Source: Methylacidiphilales bacterium (GTDB lineage: Bacteria; Verrucomicrobiota; Verrucomicrobiia; Methylacidiphilales; UBA1321). Taken from it: a stretch of 64,000 nucleotides of DNA. The stretch is taken from contig JAJSLK010000063.1 in assembly GCA_021272165.1 (NCBI GenBank), positions 1 through 64,000 on the forward strand, written 5' to 3'. Below are positions 28,165 to 36,398 of the stretch, one piece after another. The notes beneath the pieces are model-generated. The model searched no databases. It was not told where the DNA came from and saw nothing but the letters and a program-made list of their open reading frames with translations. The position numbers and the translations under genes are program-made. Numbering within the stretch: the stretch's first letter is position 1; each line of letters begins with the position of its first letter.

Positions 28165-29097
28165 TTAGACATTGGAGTAAATACTGTTGCGCAGGATGAC
28201 AAAGCCCTTGATTAATTCCTGAATGCCCCGATCCAGGCCCCATTCCGTCTTGAAACCGGTCGAGGCGATGCGAGTGTTCGAGATGATGTAGTCGCGTTTG
28301 TCCGGATCCTCACCAATGGGTGCTTCCAGAAAAACGAATGCAGGGAGATGTTCCTTGATCTTTGCGCAAAGTTCCAGCTTAGAGAGATTGGCGTCATCGA
28401 GCCCTACGTTGTAGGGGCGGCCGCGCATTGTCTCGTAATTCCGGATGCCGTAAATGAAGACCCGGGCCACGTCGCGGATGTGGATATAATTACGCTTGAA
28501 GTGGCCCTCAAAGATCACCACCGCCCGATCCATCACCGCCCGGTGGACAAAATCGTTGACCAACAAATCAATCCGCATCCGCGCCGACATCCCGAACACC
28601 GTCGCGAGCCGGAAGCTCATCCCGTTCTTCTCCAGCACCGCCGACTCCGCCTCCATTTTGGACGTGCCATACAGGGAGATGGGCCTCAGGGGGGATTCTT
28701 CCGTGCAGAATTTTCCCTTTTCGCCGATGCCATAACCACTATTCGTTGTCGGATAGAGCAGCAATTGCTGCGGGGAAAGCAGGCGCACAATCATCCGCAC
28801 CGCCTCCGAGTTGATCGATTGAGCCGAAAGCGGGTCCGTCTTGCAAAGCGGTGCGCCCACCAGCGCGGCCAGCGGGATGACGACGTCTGCCCTCGCGAGC
28901 AGCTTCTTCATCAAGGCCTCATCCCGGCAATCGCCGCGGACAACGGTGAAATGCTCCGAGGCGCAACATTCCAGCAAGCTGTTTTGCTTCCAGAGAAAGG
29001 AATCCAGAACCGTTACCGCGAAGCCCTCGCGCAACAGGGCAGGGACCAGGATGGAACCGAGGTAACCCGCCCCGCCGGTGACAAGAACGTGCGTCAT
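28165..29097 (-). CDS. NAD-dependent epimerase/dehydratase (SDR)
   Basis: A 310-residue extended SDR: MTHVLVTGGAGYLGSILVPALL, LLYPTTNSGYGIG and YGTSKMEAESAVL (YxxxK). It resembles the nucleoside-sugar epimerases found next to HddA/HddC genes. Its stop codon abuts the nucleotidyltransferase start with no spacer. It would supply an epimerisation or reduction step for the activated sugar. The exact reaction cannot be assigned. Confidence 0.86.
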   Translation of the reverse strand: MTHVLVTGGAGYLGSILVPALLREGFAVTVLDSFLWKQNSLLECCASEHFTVVRGDCRDEALMKKLLARADVVIPLAALVGAPLCKTDPLSAQSINSEAVRMIVRLLSPQQLLLYPTTNSGYGIGEKGKFCTEESPLRPISLYGTSKMEAESAVLEKNGMSFRLATVFGMSARMRIDLLVNDFVHRAVMDRAVVIFEGHFKRNYIHIRDVARVFIYGIRNYETMRGRPYNVGLDDANLSKLELCAKIKEHLPAFVFLEAPIGEDPDKRDYIISNTRIASTGFKTEWGLDRGIQELIKGFVILRNSIYSNV

Positions 29098-29143
29098 AAG
29101 ATTTTGTAAACCAAAAAATCCGTTTGGAATTAAGCCGCAGTCC

Positions 29144-30340
29144 TCATTCTTTGTCGAGTCTCGCCAGGATTTCTGAGGCGATCGCCAGCGAGGCAGTTGC
29201 CGCTGGCGAGGGGGAGTTGATCACATGGAGAGCGTTCCGGATTCGCACCAGCACAAAGTCCTGCACCAGTTCTCCCGAAGGTGTCATCGCCTGGGCGCGC
29301 ACACCAGATCCTCCCGGCAGCAGATCCTCCATTCGCACTTCCGGCACCAGCCGTTGCAGGGCTGCGCAGAAAAGCGGCTTGCTCCATGATCGGCAAAATT
29401 CATTCCAGCACATTTTCCGGTGTCGGGCCAGGAACCGCCAAAGACCGTCAAAGCCAAGCGATTCTGCTAGGTCGCGCACATTCACATCCTGCTTGCGATA
29501 TCCCTCGCGCGCAAAAGCCAGCACCGCATTCGGTCCCGCTTCGATGCCTCCGCAGATCAGCCGCGTGAAGTGAACGCCCAGGAAGGGGAACGTCGGATCG
29601 GGAACGGGGTAGATCAGGTTTTTCACTAAAAACTGCCGTTCCGGACGAAGCTTAAAATATTCCCCCCGGAACGGCACGATCTTTGTCTTCAACTTTTCAC
29701 CCGCCGCCTGTGCCATACGGTCGGAATAAAGTCCTGCACAATTGATCAGGAAATCGGCCTGCATCGTTTCCCGTTCCGACGCTTGAATGTGCCAACCCGT
29801 GTCCGCTTCCGTGAGGCCCGTTACGCGGGTTTTGAACAGGAGCGTTCCGCCAAGTTCCTGGATCTTTTGCGCTAGGCAGGCGCATACCTGGGCATAGTCA
29901 ACGATCCCCTCCTCGGGCACATGCAGCGCCGCACATCCCACGGCGTACGGCTCAATTTCCCGCAGTTCCTTCCGCCCCAGCAACCGCAGGCCCAAAAGGC
30001 CATTTTTCAGCCCCCGCCGATGCAGTGCCTGCAAGCGTCCTTCTTCCTCCGGCGAGGTCGCCACCACCAGTTTCCCGCAAATTTCGTGAGCTATCCCGTT
30101 ATCCCTGCAAAAGCGAACCATCTCCCGGATGCCCGAAACCGCCAGCAACGCTTTCAGCGAACCTGGCTTATAATAAAGGCCCGCGTGCAGAACCCCGCTG
30201 TTGTGCGTCGTCTGGTGCCGCCCCGGCCCCGCCTCCTTCTCGACAACCGCTACTTCAGTGCCCGGATGCACCTGCAACAGGCGGTACGCCGTCGCCAGAC
30301 CCACGATCCCCCCGCCAATGATGACAACTTTTTTGCTCAA
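29144..30340 (-). CDS. lhgO: L-2-hydroxyglutarate oxidase-like FAD enzyme
   Basis: A 398-residue DAO-type flavoprotein: VVIIGGGIVGLATAYRLL, HQTTHNSGVLHAGLYYKPGS and the C-terminal GSGVRAQAM, all typical of LhgO (YgaF). The first codon is TTG (30340) with AAGGAA just upstream, an acceptable non-ATG start. LhgO oxidises L-2-hydroxyglutarate at the membrane, passing electrons to quinone. Its place at the head of a sugar-biosynthesis operon is unexpected. It may oxidise a glycan-related hydroxyacid here instead, which is an inference. Confidence 0.8.
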   Translation of the reverse strand: MSKKVVIIGGGIVGLATAYRLLQVHPGTEVAVVEKEAGPGRHQTTHNSGVLHAGLYYKPGSLKALLAVSGIREMVRFCRDNGIAHEICGKLVVATSPEEEGRLQALHRRGLKNGLLGLRLLGRKELREIEPYAVGCAALHVPEEGIVDYAQVCACLAQKIQELGGTLLFKTRVTGLTEADTGWHIQASERETMQADFLINCAGLYSDRMAQAAGEKLKTKIVPFRGEYFKLRPERQFLVKNLIYPVPDPTFPFLGVHFTRLICGGIEAGPNAVLAFAREGYRKQDVNVRDLAESLGFDGLWRFLARHRKMCWNEFCRSWSKPLFCAALQRLVPEVRMEDLLPGGSGVRAQAMTPSGELVQDFVLVRIRNALHVINSPSPAATASLAIASEILARLDKE

Positions 30341-30412
30341 AGCATTCCTTACAAAACCATCAAGCAGTGATCCTACGAGCTTTCGTTAGCAAGAAACTCG
30401 ACGGGTTTGTTT

Positions 30413-31120
30413 ATGAAGTGCACTTCCCAGATTTGGAATTTATGGATCTGGTTTCCGATCCTGATGTGGTCCGTGGCGAGGGCCGATACCGAGATAGATC
30501 AGACATGGCAGAGTATACGGGATCATCAGCCATCTGGTTTGCAATTGAAACTGACCTTGCCCAAGGACCATTTTTTCCAGGGAGAGGAAATCAACGGGAC
30601 GGTCGAATTCATCAACAACTCCCAAGTTCCTTACTATCTCTGGACTGGCAGCGCGAGTCGATTTGGGCGCGCCTCCGGCATCGCCTTTTTCGCCGAGAGC
30701 GCCAGCGGCCACGCCGTCATCGATCCACTCAAATGGGCGTCGATGGCCTTGCAAGATTTGGGTGGCATGGGGACATTCAAGGATTTGGGGACATGGGACA
30801 TCACATTGCCGACGTCGTATTGGCTGCGGTTTGATCAACCCGGTACTTATACCCTTTATGCTTGGTCGGATCGTGCGCAAGCAGGATCCCAACCCAAGCC
30901 AGGGGTTCAGAATGGCCCATCGACTCGGGTCCCACTGGTTTCCGATAAAATCACGATCACGATTGAACCGCTGACACCCGAGCTGGAACAACAGACACTC
31001 GCCGAGGCCAAAGCGAAGTTAGCTACAAGTGCCGATAGAGCAGAGGGAGCAGTGGAACTTAATGCATTGCAAACACCTTCGGCGAGGGAGGCATTAGCGA
31101 GCAGAGGCGACGTCACATGA
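30413..31120 (+). CDS. Secreted protein of unknown function, probably 3'-truncated
   Basis: From ATG 30413 it encodes 235 residues with a signal peptide (MKCTSQIWNLWIWFPILMWSVARA) and a beta-rich domain (GLQLKLTLPKDHFFQGEEI, PGTYTLYAWSDRA). The C-terminus TSADRAEGAVELNALQTPSA reads like the first turns of a HEAT-like repeat region and then stops abruptly. That suggests a longer secreted protein cut by a rearrangement at about 31100, just where mobile-element debris begins. I do not recognise the family. Confidence 0.55.
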   Translation: MKCTSQIWNLWIWFPILMWSVARADTEIDQTWQSIRDHQPSGLQLKLTLPKDHFFQGEEINGTVEFINNSQVPYYLWTGSASRFGRASGIAFFAESASGHAVIDPLKWASMALQDLGGMGTFKDLGTWDITLPTSYWLRFDQPGTYTLYAWSDRAQAGSQPKPGVQNGPSTRVPLVSDKITITIEPLTPELEQQTLAEAKAKLATSADRAEGAVELNALQTPSAREALASRGDVT

Positions 31121-31217
31121 ATGAAGACGCCGGAACTAGAGCGCTCAGCGTATATGCCTGGCGGTAAAGATTCATCGGGCGAAAATAGTACCATGCGCAC
31201 ACCGGCACTCTGATCAT

Positions 31218-32077
31218 GTGCCTGCTGAAACTGCTCATCAGAGGTCAATTCTCCGAAGTATAAACGATTCGGATCACCTCCACGCCGTGATGTTGAATAT
31301 GTCGCGGGACGAAGTTGACCTCAAATGGAAGGCGGGGCAGTTCGGTCGAATGCTTGAGCAAGCGCCGTACTTTCAAGAGGTTTTCGACAGTCACTTCGCC
31401 AAGGGCCTGGCCGGTATCGGCTATGCCATGGAGCGCCGGGAAAAGAAGCTGGAAATAAAGGGAGTGCCAGAAGAGGTCGTGCAGAAATTCTCACGTCGTT
31501 CCAAGGAGATCGAGGAGAAGGCCAAGGAATTGAAAATCACGGATCCAAAGGAAAAAGCACAGTTGTCTTTATCGACCCGGGACAATAAGCGCGACGGTCT
31601 AACCGGAAATAAACTCAAGGAACGTTGGCGTGCAGAGTTAACCGACGAGGAATATAAGGTTCTTGAGGCCGCTGTTGCCGCCGCACAAAAGGGCCCTGTT
31701 GCCCCGGACCATAAAAGCGCCCGGGAGATGATCGATTATGCCAGTCGCCACCTTTTCGAAAGAGCCTCGGTCATACCGGAACACATGCTCCTCATGGCGG
31801 CGCTCAAAGCCGGAACTGGCTTGGTCAGCCTAGAGGATTTGAAAAAGGCTCTCAATGAATCCGACATTATCCAGGAGAAAATGGATGGTGAAATGACCGG
31901 GAAATTCTCCAGCAGGTGGAGAAGTTGTTTCCCAATCAAGTCAATGCCGTGGTGGAAGAGAACGGGAAGGTTGATCTTTCAATTGCTCAGTCCGCTACCA
32001 ACCCCACCGAGCGAGATCTAAGGGTCGCAAGGGCCGTCACATCGGATGCCCTGTCGGTCCCGCCGGACGCCAAATAA
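31218..32077 (+). pseudogene. MobF (TrwC/TraI-type) relaxase remnant, 5'-truncated and frameshifted
   Basis: The frame from 31218 gives HLHAVMLNMSRDEVDLKWKAG, ERREKKLEIKGVPEEVVQKF and ASRHLFERASVIPEHMLLMAAL, which match the middle of the TrwC relaxase domain (host DNA nicking for conjugation). The catalytic Tyr and N-terminal region are missing. At about 31900 the frame breaks: continuing in the other frame gives EILQQVEKLFPNQVNAVVEE and on to a stop at 32077. One G lost from a GGGG run in ACCGGG(G)AAATTC would explain it. It is non-functional debris of a conjugative element. Confidence 0.75.
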
Positions 32078-33060
32078 TGATATTCATCTGCATGGATTAC
32101 ACACAGGCGTTGGTTCCGGACTTGCGGGCGTCCCTGTAATGCCACGTAGAGGCGAGATTTTAAGATTCTACCCAATAACGAAGCTGATTCAAGGTTCCGC
32201 CCCGCTGCAAGGGAAAAGACCATGATCTTGCCGGAGACAATGTCTTCGGGCACGAAGGACAGGCCTCTCGAAGGGTCCAAATAGCGCCGGGTTTCAAGTG
32301 AAATAAGCGGGCCAAGAGCATCGAGCAGGCAGCTATTTAAGATTCCCTTGGTTCGTGGATCGAGCTTGTTCCACATATCGATTGTTGCCCTGACATGCTC
32401 AATCTTGCCGAGGAGGTTCGAGTTAACGTGACCAGAAGCGACAGTCGCCATCGCTTCGAATCCGGTCAACAGTGCGTTGTCATCCGGTGAAGGACGTTTG
32501 GCCACTAACCAATTCATCAGGAATCTTACCGCCATGTCAGTTTCCAACCGGCCACGCACAATCAGGCAAATACTGAGCGCCGCGTCGATTAAAGTCCTTG
32601 TGGTTTCCTGCCAGTAACCATTGTCCGAGTCATCGGTCCATGCGCCGTGAAAGAACTGAGCTGTGGCCGCAGGTACCTCATGGTATTTTCTTTTGGATTC
32701 ACGGGCCTCCGCCAACAGGATCCGTTGGCGCGTCTGCTCAATGTCCTCCTCCACAGTCGTGTTCGCCAGAGTCTTTGCAACGGACTCTGGTGAGTCGGAC
32801 GAAACTTCGTCCTCCTCCTGAGCAGCGGCTTCTTCCTGAGCCGAGGCGTGAAGCAGTTCGTGGTGCAGTTTGACTAGGTTTTCCCGGATAGATTCTTCAT
32901 CACGACCGTTTGCACGGATCTTGATTTCCAATTCGGAGAGCTTCACCCATAAAGCTGACTCCGACCGGCCCAATATTTCAGCGATTTCCGCCCATTTACG
33001 TCTCTGTAAGCGGAGTTCAATCGCCCGGGCCAACTCCTTCTTCGTCCATATTTTGATCAT
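31987..33060 (-). CDS. TraD/TraG-like coupling protein fragment with N-terminal Myb/SANT-like helix region
   Basis: Start taken at MIKIWTKKELARAIELRLQR (33060), giving 357 residues. Residues 1-50 look like a Myb/SANT-type helix-turn-helix (RKWAEIAEILGRSESALW). An acidic spacer follows, then a region with RGLSFVPEDIVSGKIMVFSL and CVIHADEYHYLASGG, the Walker B area of VirD4/TraD coupling proteins. The N-terminal Walker A domain is absent and the C-terminus stops at SVGLVAD where more sequence is expected. The last 30 codons are antisense to the relaxase tail. It is probably a rearranged remnant. Confidence 0.55.
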   Translation of the reverse strand: MIKIWTKKELARAIELRLQRRKWAEIAEILGRSESALWVKLSELEIKIRANGRDEESIRENLVKLHHELLHASAQEEAAAQEEDEVSSDSPESVAKTLANTTVEEDIEQTRQRILLAEARESKRKYHEVPAATAQFFHGAWTDDSDNGYWQETTRTLIDAALSICLIVRGRLETDMAVRFLMNWLVAKRPSPDDNALLTGFEAMATVASGHVNSNLLGKIEHVRATIDMWNKLDPRTKGILNSCLLDALGPLISLETRRYLDPSRGLSFVPEDIVSGKIMVFSLAAGRNLESASLLGRILKSRLYVALQGRPQVRNQRLCVIHADEYHYLASGGTDRASDVTALATLRSRSVGLVAD

Positions 33061-33365
33061 TATTTTTCCTCCTGATTGTTGTTCTCGGCGATTACCTGTT
33101 TGACGAAAAGATCGTCGGCGGCCGTCACGCATTGCGTCGCGAGTGCCACGAGAAGGTCGAGCAATACTTCTGGTTCACGCCGCAGCCTCGCGCCATGCCA
33201 AAACGCATCGAGCCTTTCGGCCAACAAGGCATAGGCCTCATGGGGTGAACTGACGATTTGTCCGGTTTCGCGGGCTTCCGCGACGGAAGTTCCCAGCAGA
33301 TCGAGAAACAGAGTTTCAGGTGAAGGTTTTGTTTGTTCCATAGATGAAGGCGATGTCTTCACCAT
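33060..33365 (-). CDS. Small protein of unknown function
   Basis: MVKTSPSSMEQTKPSPETLF (start 33365; 33341 is an alternative) gives 101 residues, mostly helical, with EAYALLAERLDAFWHGARLRREPEVLLDLL. The stop TAA shares its A with the ATG of the coupling-protein fragment (TAATG), so the two are an operon. It is divergent from the sigma-like gene at 33458. I do not recognise the family. An accessory mobilisation or regulatory role is suggested only by position. Confidence 0.5.
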   Translation of the reverse strand: MVKTSPSSMEQTKPSPETLFLDLLGTSVAEARETGQIVSSPHEAYALLAERLDAFWHGARLRREPEVLLDLLVALATQCVTAADDLFVKQVIAENNNQEEK

Positions 33366-33433
33366 ATAAACGATTCTCGATGCCCGATTGGTGAATTTCA
33401 GCTCACAAAAGTTTGAAAAAAGTCCGGTCGGTT

Positions 33434-33464
33434 TTTTCACGACAACAAAAAAAAGTCGTGAAAA
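33434..33464. promoter_or_regulatory. Perfect 10-bp inverted repeat between divergent genes
   Basis: TTTTCACGAC at 33434-33443 and GTCGTGAAAA at 33455-33464 are exact inverted copies separated by 11 A-rich bases. The repeat lies between the divergent genes at 33365 and 33458 and overlaps the likely GTG start of the latter. An operator for the sigma-like protein or an RNA hairpin covering its start are both possible. Confidence 0.6.
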
Positions 33465-34000
33465 CAACAACCACTAGTCCGTCGGGCTCTTTCAAAAATT
33501 GGGAGAGCGAAACCTTGAAACTCCTTGGCAACTATGAAGACGGGGTAGGTTCCCGGCTTCCCCGGGGAGAACTAACCTCGGGCGTCTTTCATCGGCTAGG
33601 CCGTGCCACGATCCGTGACGTCGGGCATTTGCAAAAATTGCTCCCACGCGTGGTTCGTCAAGTGCTGATTGATTACAGTCGTGAGAAATCACGGGATCTT
33701 CAGCTCTTCGTGTATGATTACGCGTTTGACGTTCCCGCGTGCTCGAATGCTTCCTCTGAAATTATTGAAGAGCACAAGGAGATGCTGCTTGGTGACGATT
33801 CACCGTTGGACCAATCCGAAAAGACGTTGATCCGGTTGGCATTGGAAGATCCTGCCCAATTCATCAACCCGGATGGCCAACTGGCGCAGCGAGCCGTCGG
33901 TCGTCACTTGGGTGTCGATCATGCCACCGTTCGCAATTGGTGGCTGAGGATACTGGAAAAAGTAGCAGCCATGGGCGAGGGGCCGGACTTTTCCATCTAG
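33458..34000 (+). CDS. ECF sigma-like / HTH transcription factor
   Basis: The track starts at a TTG (33413); GTG at 33458 (VKTTTTSPSGSF) is a reasonable later start, giving 180 residues. FHRLGRATIRDVGHLQKLLPRVVRQVLIDYSREKSR resembles region 2 of ECF sigma factors of the PVC group (usually ...MRRVLVDHARARKR). The C-terminal QRAVGRHLGVDHATVRNWWLRIL is a helix-turn-helix as in region 4. It may control the mobile-element genes. The inverted repeat at its start suggests autoregulation. Confidence 0.55.
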   Translation: MKTTTTSPSGSFKNWESETLKLLGNYEDGVGSRLPRGELTSGVFHRLGRATIRDVGHLQKLLPRVVRQVLIDYSREKSRDLQLFVYDYAFDVPACSNASSEIIEEHKEMLLGDDSPLDQSEKTLIRLALEDPAQFINPDGQLAQRAVGRHLGVDHATVRNWWLRILEKVAAMGEGPDFSI

Positions 34001-34129
34001 AACCTCAGAGAAGCGCCTCACGTCGGGTGTGGCGCTTCCCTCCTCTTTCGCCGCTGAACGCGGCGGCACTCCAGCCCCAAAGATTGAAACAAACATCGCG
34101 ATGGACGTGCTCGAACAAAAAAATACCTC

Positions 34130-35284
34130 ATGAAATCGATCATCCTCCATCCCGATGCCGCAATCCGCGAAATCATACGAACTCAGCTCGAACATCTCCA
34201 TCATGTCGTTGTCCATGAGGACACGAACATCGCTCAGATCTTGGTTGCAGTGGCCAAGTATCGTCCTCACTTCGTCGTGGCGGAAGACCCCGAACAGATT
34301 CATCGCGGAAGAATTGTCACCCTCTTTGAGGCACTGTCTCTCCGTGTACCGATTTTGTGGTATCCGCCCGGATTTATTGGGGCTGCCGGCGAAGGATGGC
34401 TCACGGCCGAAATCTCTCGCTTGCTTGAGGGATCGAGCGCCCATGGGTTTGCGCATTACTCCGGCGAATCCCGAAGTGTCCTCCGAGACCTCGGGTACGC
34501 ACCATTTGAAGATGGGGCCAAAAGGAATTTTCCCGCTTTTGGAGATGCTTCCTCGCTGGGTCTCGCCCGAGAAATGGCAGCCTTCGCCCAGCAAGTGGAA
34601 TGTGCGCTGACTCATCATGCTACTGCCCGACGCTACCTGCGTCAGTGTCTGTTGACGGATAGAGGGCTCCGAAGGGAAGTGGCCTACCGCGCAGTCCATT
34701 CAAGTCACAAAATTTACTGGTTGAGAGAACATGTCTTTCGATTGGTAGGCGTTCTTTCGCACTACCTGAATGGTGTCGAACCAGCCTACCTGCCGCCGCC
34801 CGCACCACCGTCGCCCAAACTCGATTTTCTGCACCATACGTCAATCGCCGAGAATTATTACGCGGCGACGTCGCTGCTTATGCAAGGCATCAAGCCGAGT
34901 TGGATGTCGCCGTTGCGTTCGGTCTTGAACATGAAGTTCACCGGGCAGGATGAAGCGGCCTTGTTGGAAGAAACTCTCACCCTGGCTGGCTGGTCCTTGC
35001 TTTTGCGAGAGATCGCCATCGCCCAGGTACGCGTGATGGAATGCGCATTGCGTCCCGAACAGCCTTGGTACTCGACAGGCCTTCCCTCGCGCGCCCTCCA
35101 TCGCGCTACTCAGACCTTCTGCGATTTCTGGGATTTGCGCCAGTTACGGACGAATCCCGAACACCTTCGTCTCATCGCCGATGGGATCGTGGTCGATGGT
35201 GTTAGGTCGCCCAGAGCGCTTTCGGTTGTGCCGCCTTTTGGCCACTACGTCGAGACCCGGACCAACAATTCTTCCCAAACATAA
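34130..35284 (+). CDS. Protein of unknown function with receiver-like N-terminus
   Basis: 384 residues. The first 75 (MKSIILHPDAAIREIIRTQL, HHVVVHEDTNIAQILVAVAKYRPHFVVAED) follow the beta-alpha pattern of a receiver domain but lack the acidic pair and the Lys, so phosphorylation is doubtful. The rest is helical with EGWLTAEISRLLEGSSAHGF and LREHVFRLVGVLSHYLNG. I do not recognise it. It follows the sigma-like gene by 130 nt and precedes another unknown by 41 nt on the same strand. Confidence 0.5.
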   Translation: MKSIILHPDAAIREIIRTQLEHLHHVVVHEDTNIAQILVAVAKYRPHFVVAEDPEQIHRGRIVTLFEALSLRVPILWYPPGFIGAAGEGWLTAEISRLLEGSSAHGFAHYSGESRSVLRDLGYAPFEDGAKRNFPAFGDASSLGLAREMAAFAQQVECALTHHATARRYLRQCLLTDRGLRREVAYRAVHSSHKIYWLREHVFRLVGVLSHYLNGVEPAYLPPPAPPSPKLDFLHHTSIAENYYAATSLLMQGIKPSWMSPLRSVLNMKFTGQDEAALLEETLTLAGWSLLLREIAIAQVRVMECALRPEQPWYSTGLPSRALHRATQTFCDFWDLRQLRTNPEHLRLIADGIVVDGVRSPRALSVVPPFGHYVETRTNNSSQT

Positions 35285-35325
35285 AAGCGACTCTTGAACC
35301 ACAAACCAATACTGAAAGAAATACG

Positions 35326-35877
35326 ATGAAAATGGAATCTGACTACGAACCAATCACAGGAACCCTGCAACTTCAATACGACGCGCAAGCTCAGAAAATC
35401 TTCGACGAGGCGTCGAAGAAAATGGCCCCGCGTTTTGATTTCAGCAGCTCGCCCATACGCAAGATGATGGGTGAGGAGGCTGACGAGGATATTGGCAAAC
35501 CACTTCGTCTCTTGGCGGAATTGGGCGCTTCATCTTCGAGGACGATACAGGTCAGGCCTATGGCAATGCAGTCTTTACTGAACCTGACCTGCTGGATGGC
35601 TCTTCGCTTGAGCGACGACCAGCAGCCGATCAAAATCTACACCCCGGATCAAATGCAGCGGCTTCTGGATGCAGCTTGGGGAATGGCCTCTCCGGGCGCT
35701 GCTCCTATGGCGTTCAGTGGTTTTGGCTACATTCGAGCAGAGGAAAGCTGCCGAACTGACCCCGACGATCCTGCACGATGTGACCCACTTCATGCAGGAC
35801 AGCAAACCCTGCAGCTCCGAGGAATAGCTCGTTTGCCAACCGGCTTGGCATCTCCGTTGGGGCTGCCTCGGGTTTAG
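35326..35877 (+). CDS. Unknown protein, probably 3'-truncated at a recombination junction
   Basis: MKMESDYEPITGTLQLQYDA begins a protein-like sequence to about residue 140 (APMAFSGFGYIRAEES). After that it is low-complexity (CRTDPDDPARCDPLH) and antisense to the U49 peptidase gene. The two converge at about 35740-35760, where both lose family-like sequence. I infer that an unknown gene was joined there to a truncated peptidase gene. The genuine 5' part has no recognised family. Confidence 0.4.
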   Translation: MKMESDYEPITGTLQLQYDAQAQKIFDEASKKMAPRFDFSSSPIRKMMGEEADEDIGKPLRLLAELGASSSRTIQVRPMAMQSLLNLTCWMALRLSDDQQPIKIYTPDQMQRLLDAAWGMASPGAAPMAFSGFGYIRAEESCRTDPDDPARCDPLHAGQQTLQLRGIARLPTGLASPLGLPRV

Positions 35878-36295
35878 GAACATCGTTCGGCCACTCAGCA
35901 GGATCGCCATCTTTGACCCCCGCGACGGCCCAATCGAGCAGTTTCGCAACGCGGCGTCCCTCCTCGTCAACGGTAAGCCTCGTGGCTTGAAACCCATTTG
36001 CTTGAAAGGCCCGGTACGCGTGCATCGCGCCATAACAGAGCGCCCAGAAATGCTCCAAACCACGAACCCCAACATAAACGAGACCCAAACCGCCGAATAA
36101 ATCCGCTCCCTCGAAGCGCATGCGCATGGCTTCCCGATCAAAGCTATACTTGATGTTCTTTTCGTCGAAGATCGCCTTCAGCTTATCTCTACGTTCGGGC
36201 GCAAGCCGGAATGGGGCGTCTTCGATGTCGGGGAAAAGAACTTCAATCGGCGAGGCCATAGGGTTGTCCAACGAGGGGCTGATCAGGCTCCACAT
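35714..36295 (-). CDS. Peptidase U49 (Lit-like) family protein, C-terminally truncated
   Basis: 193 residues with FAVLHEVGHIVQDRRG at about 165-180, an HExxH zinc site of the Lit/U49 metallopeptidase family. Lit cleaves elongation factor Tu upon phage infection and blocks phage growth. Normal members continue for about 80-100 residues beyond HExxH with a further metal ligand. Here the frame ends in SFPLLECSQNH soon after, so the product is probably inactive. Start at 36295 or 36259 (MASPIEVLFPD); neither has a strong ribosome site. The context is mobile-element debris. Confidence 0.6.
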   Translation of the reverse strand: MWSLISPSLDNPMASPIEVLFPDIEDAPFRLAPERRDKLKAIFDEKNIKYSFDREAMRMRFEGADLFGGLGLVYVGVRGLEHFWALCYGAMHAYRAFQANGFQATRLTVDEEGRRVAKLLDWAVAGVKDGDPAEWPNDVPKPEAAPTEMPSRLANELFLGAAGFAVLHEVGHIVQDRRGQFGSFPLLECSQNH

Positions 36296-36372
36296 TTTGA
36301 ATAATTCGACGAGCTTTTCATGGAGAAATCAAAGAATTTGTCGGATTTGTCGGCAAATGGACTACTCAGCCC

Positions 36373-36396
36373 CCCCTTTTTAGAGGTAAAAAGGGG
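36373..36396 (-). terminator. Hairpin next to the tRNA-Leu 3' end
   Basis: CCCCTTTTTA and TAAAAAGGGG form a perfect 10-bp stem with a GAGG loop, starting three bases past the tRNA 3' end on the minus strand. It is a likely transcription stop or processing stem for the tRNA, although there is no U-run after the stem. Confidence 0.55.
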
Positions 36397-36398
36397 TG

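Noticed and set aside
30907-31248. 113-aa minus-strand ORF at the junction after the secreted protein
   Set aside because: Some stretches look protein-like (MVLFSPDESLPPGIYAE), but no family is recognised and most of it is antisense to the 30413 gene.
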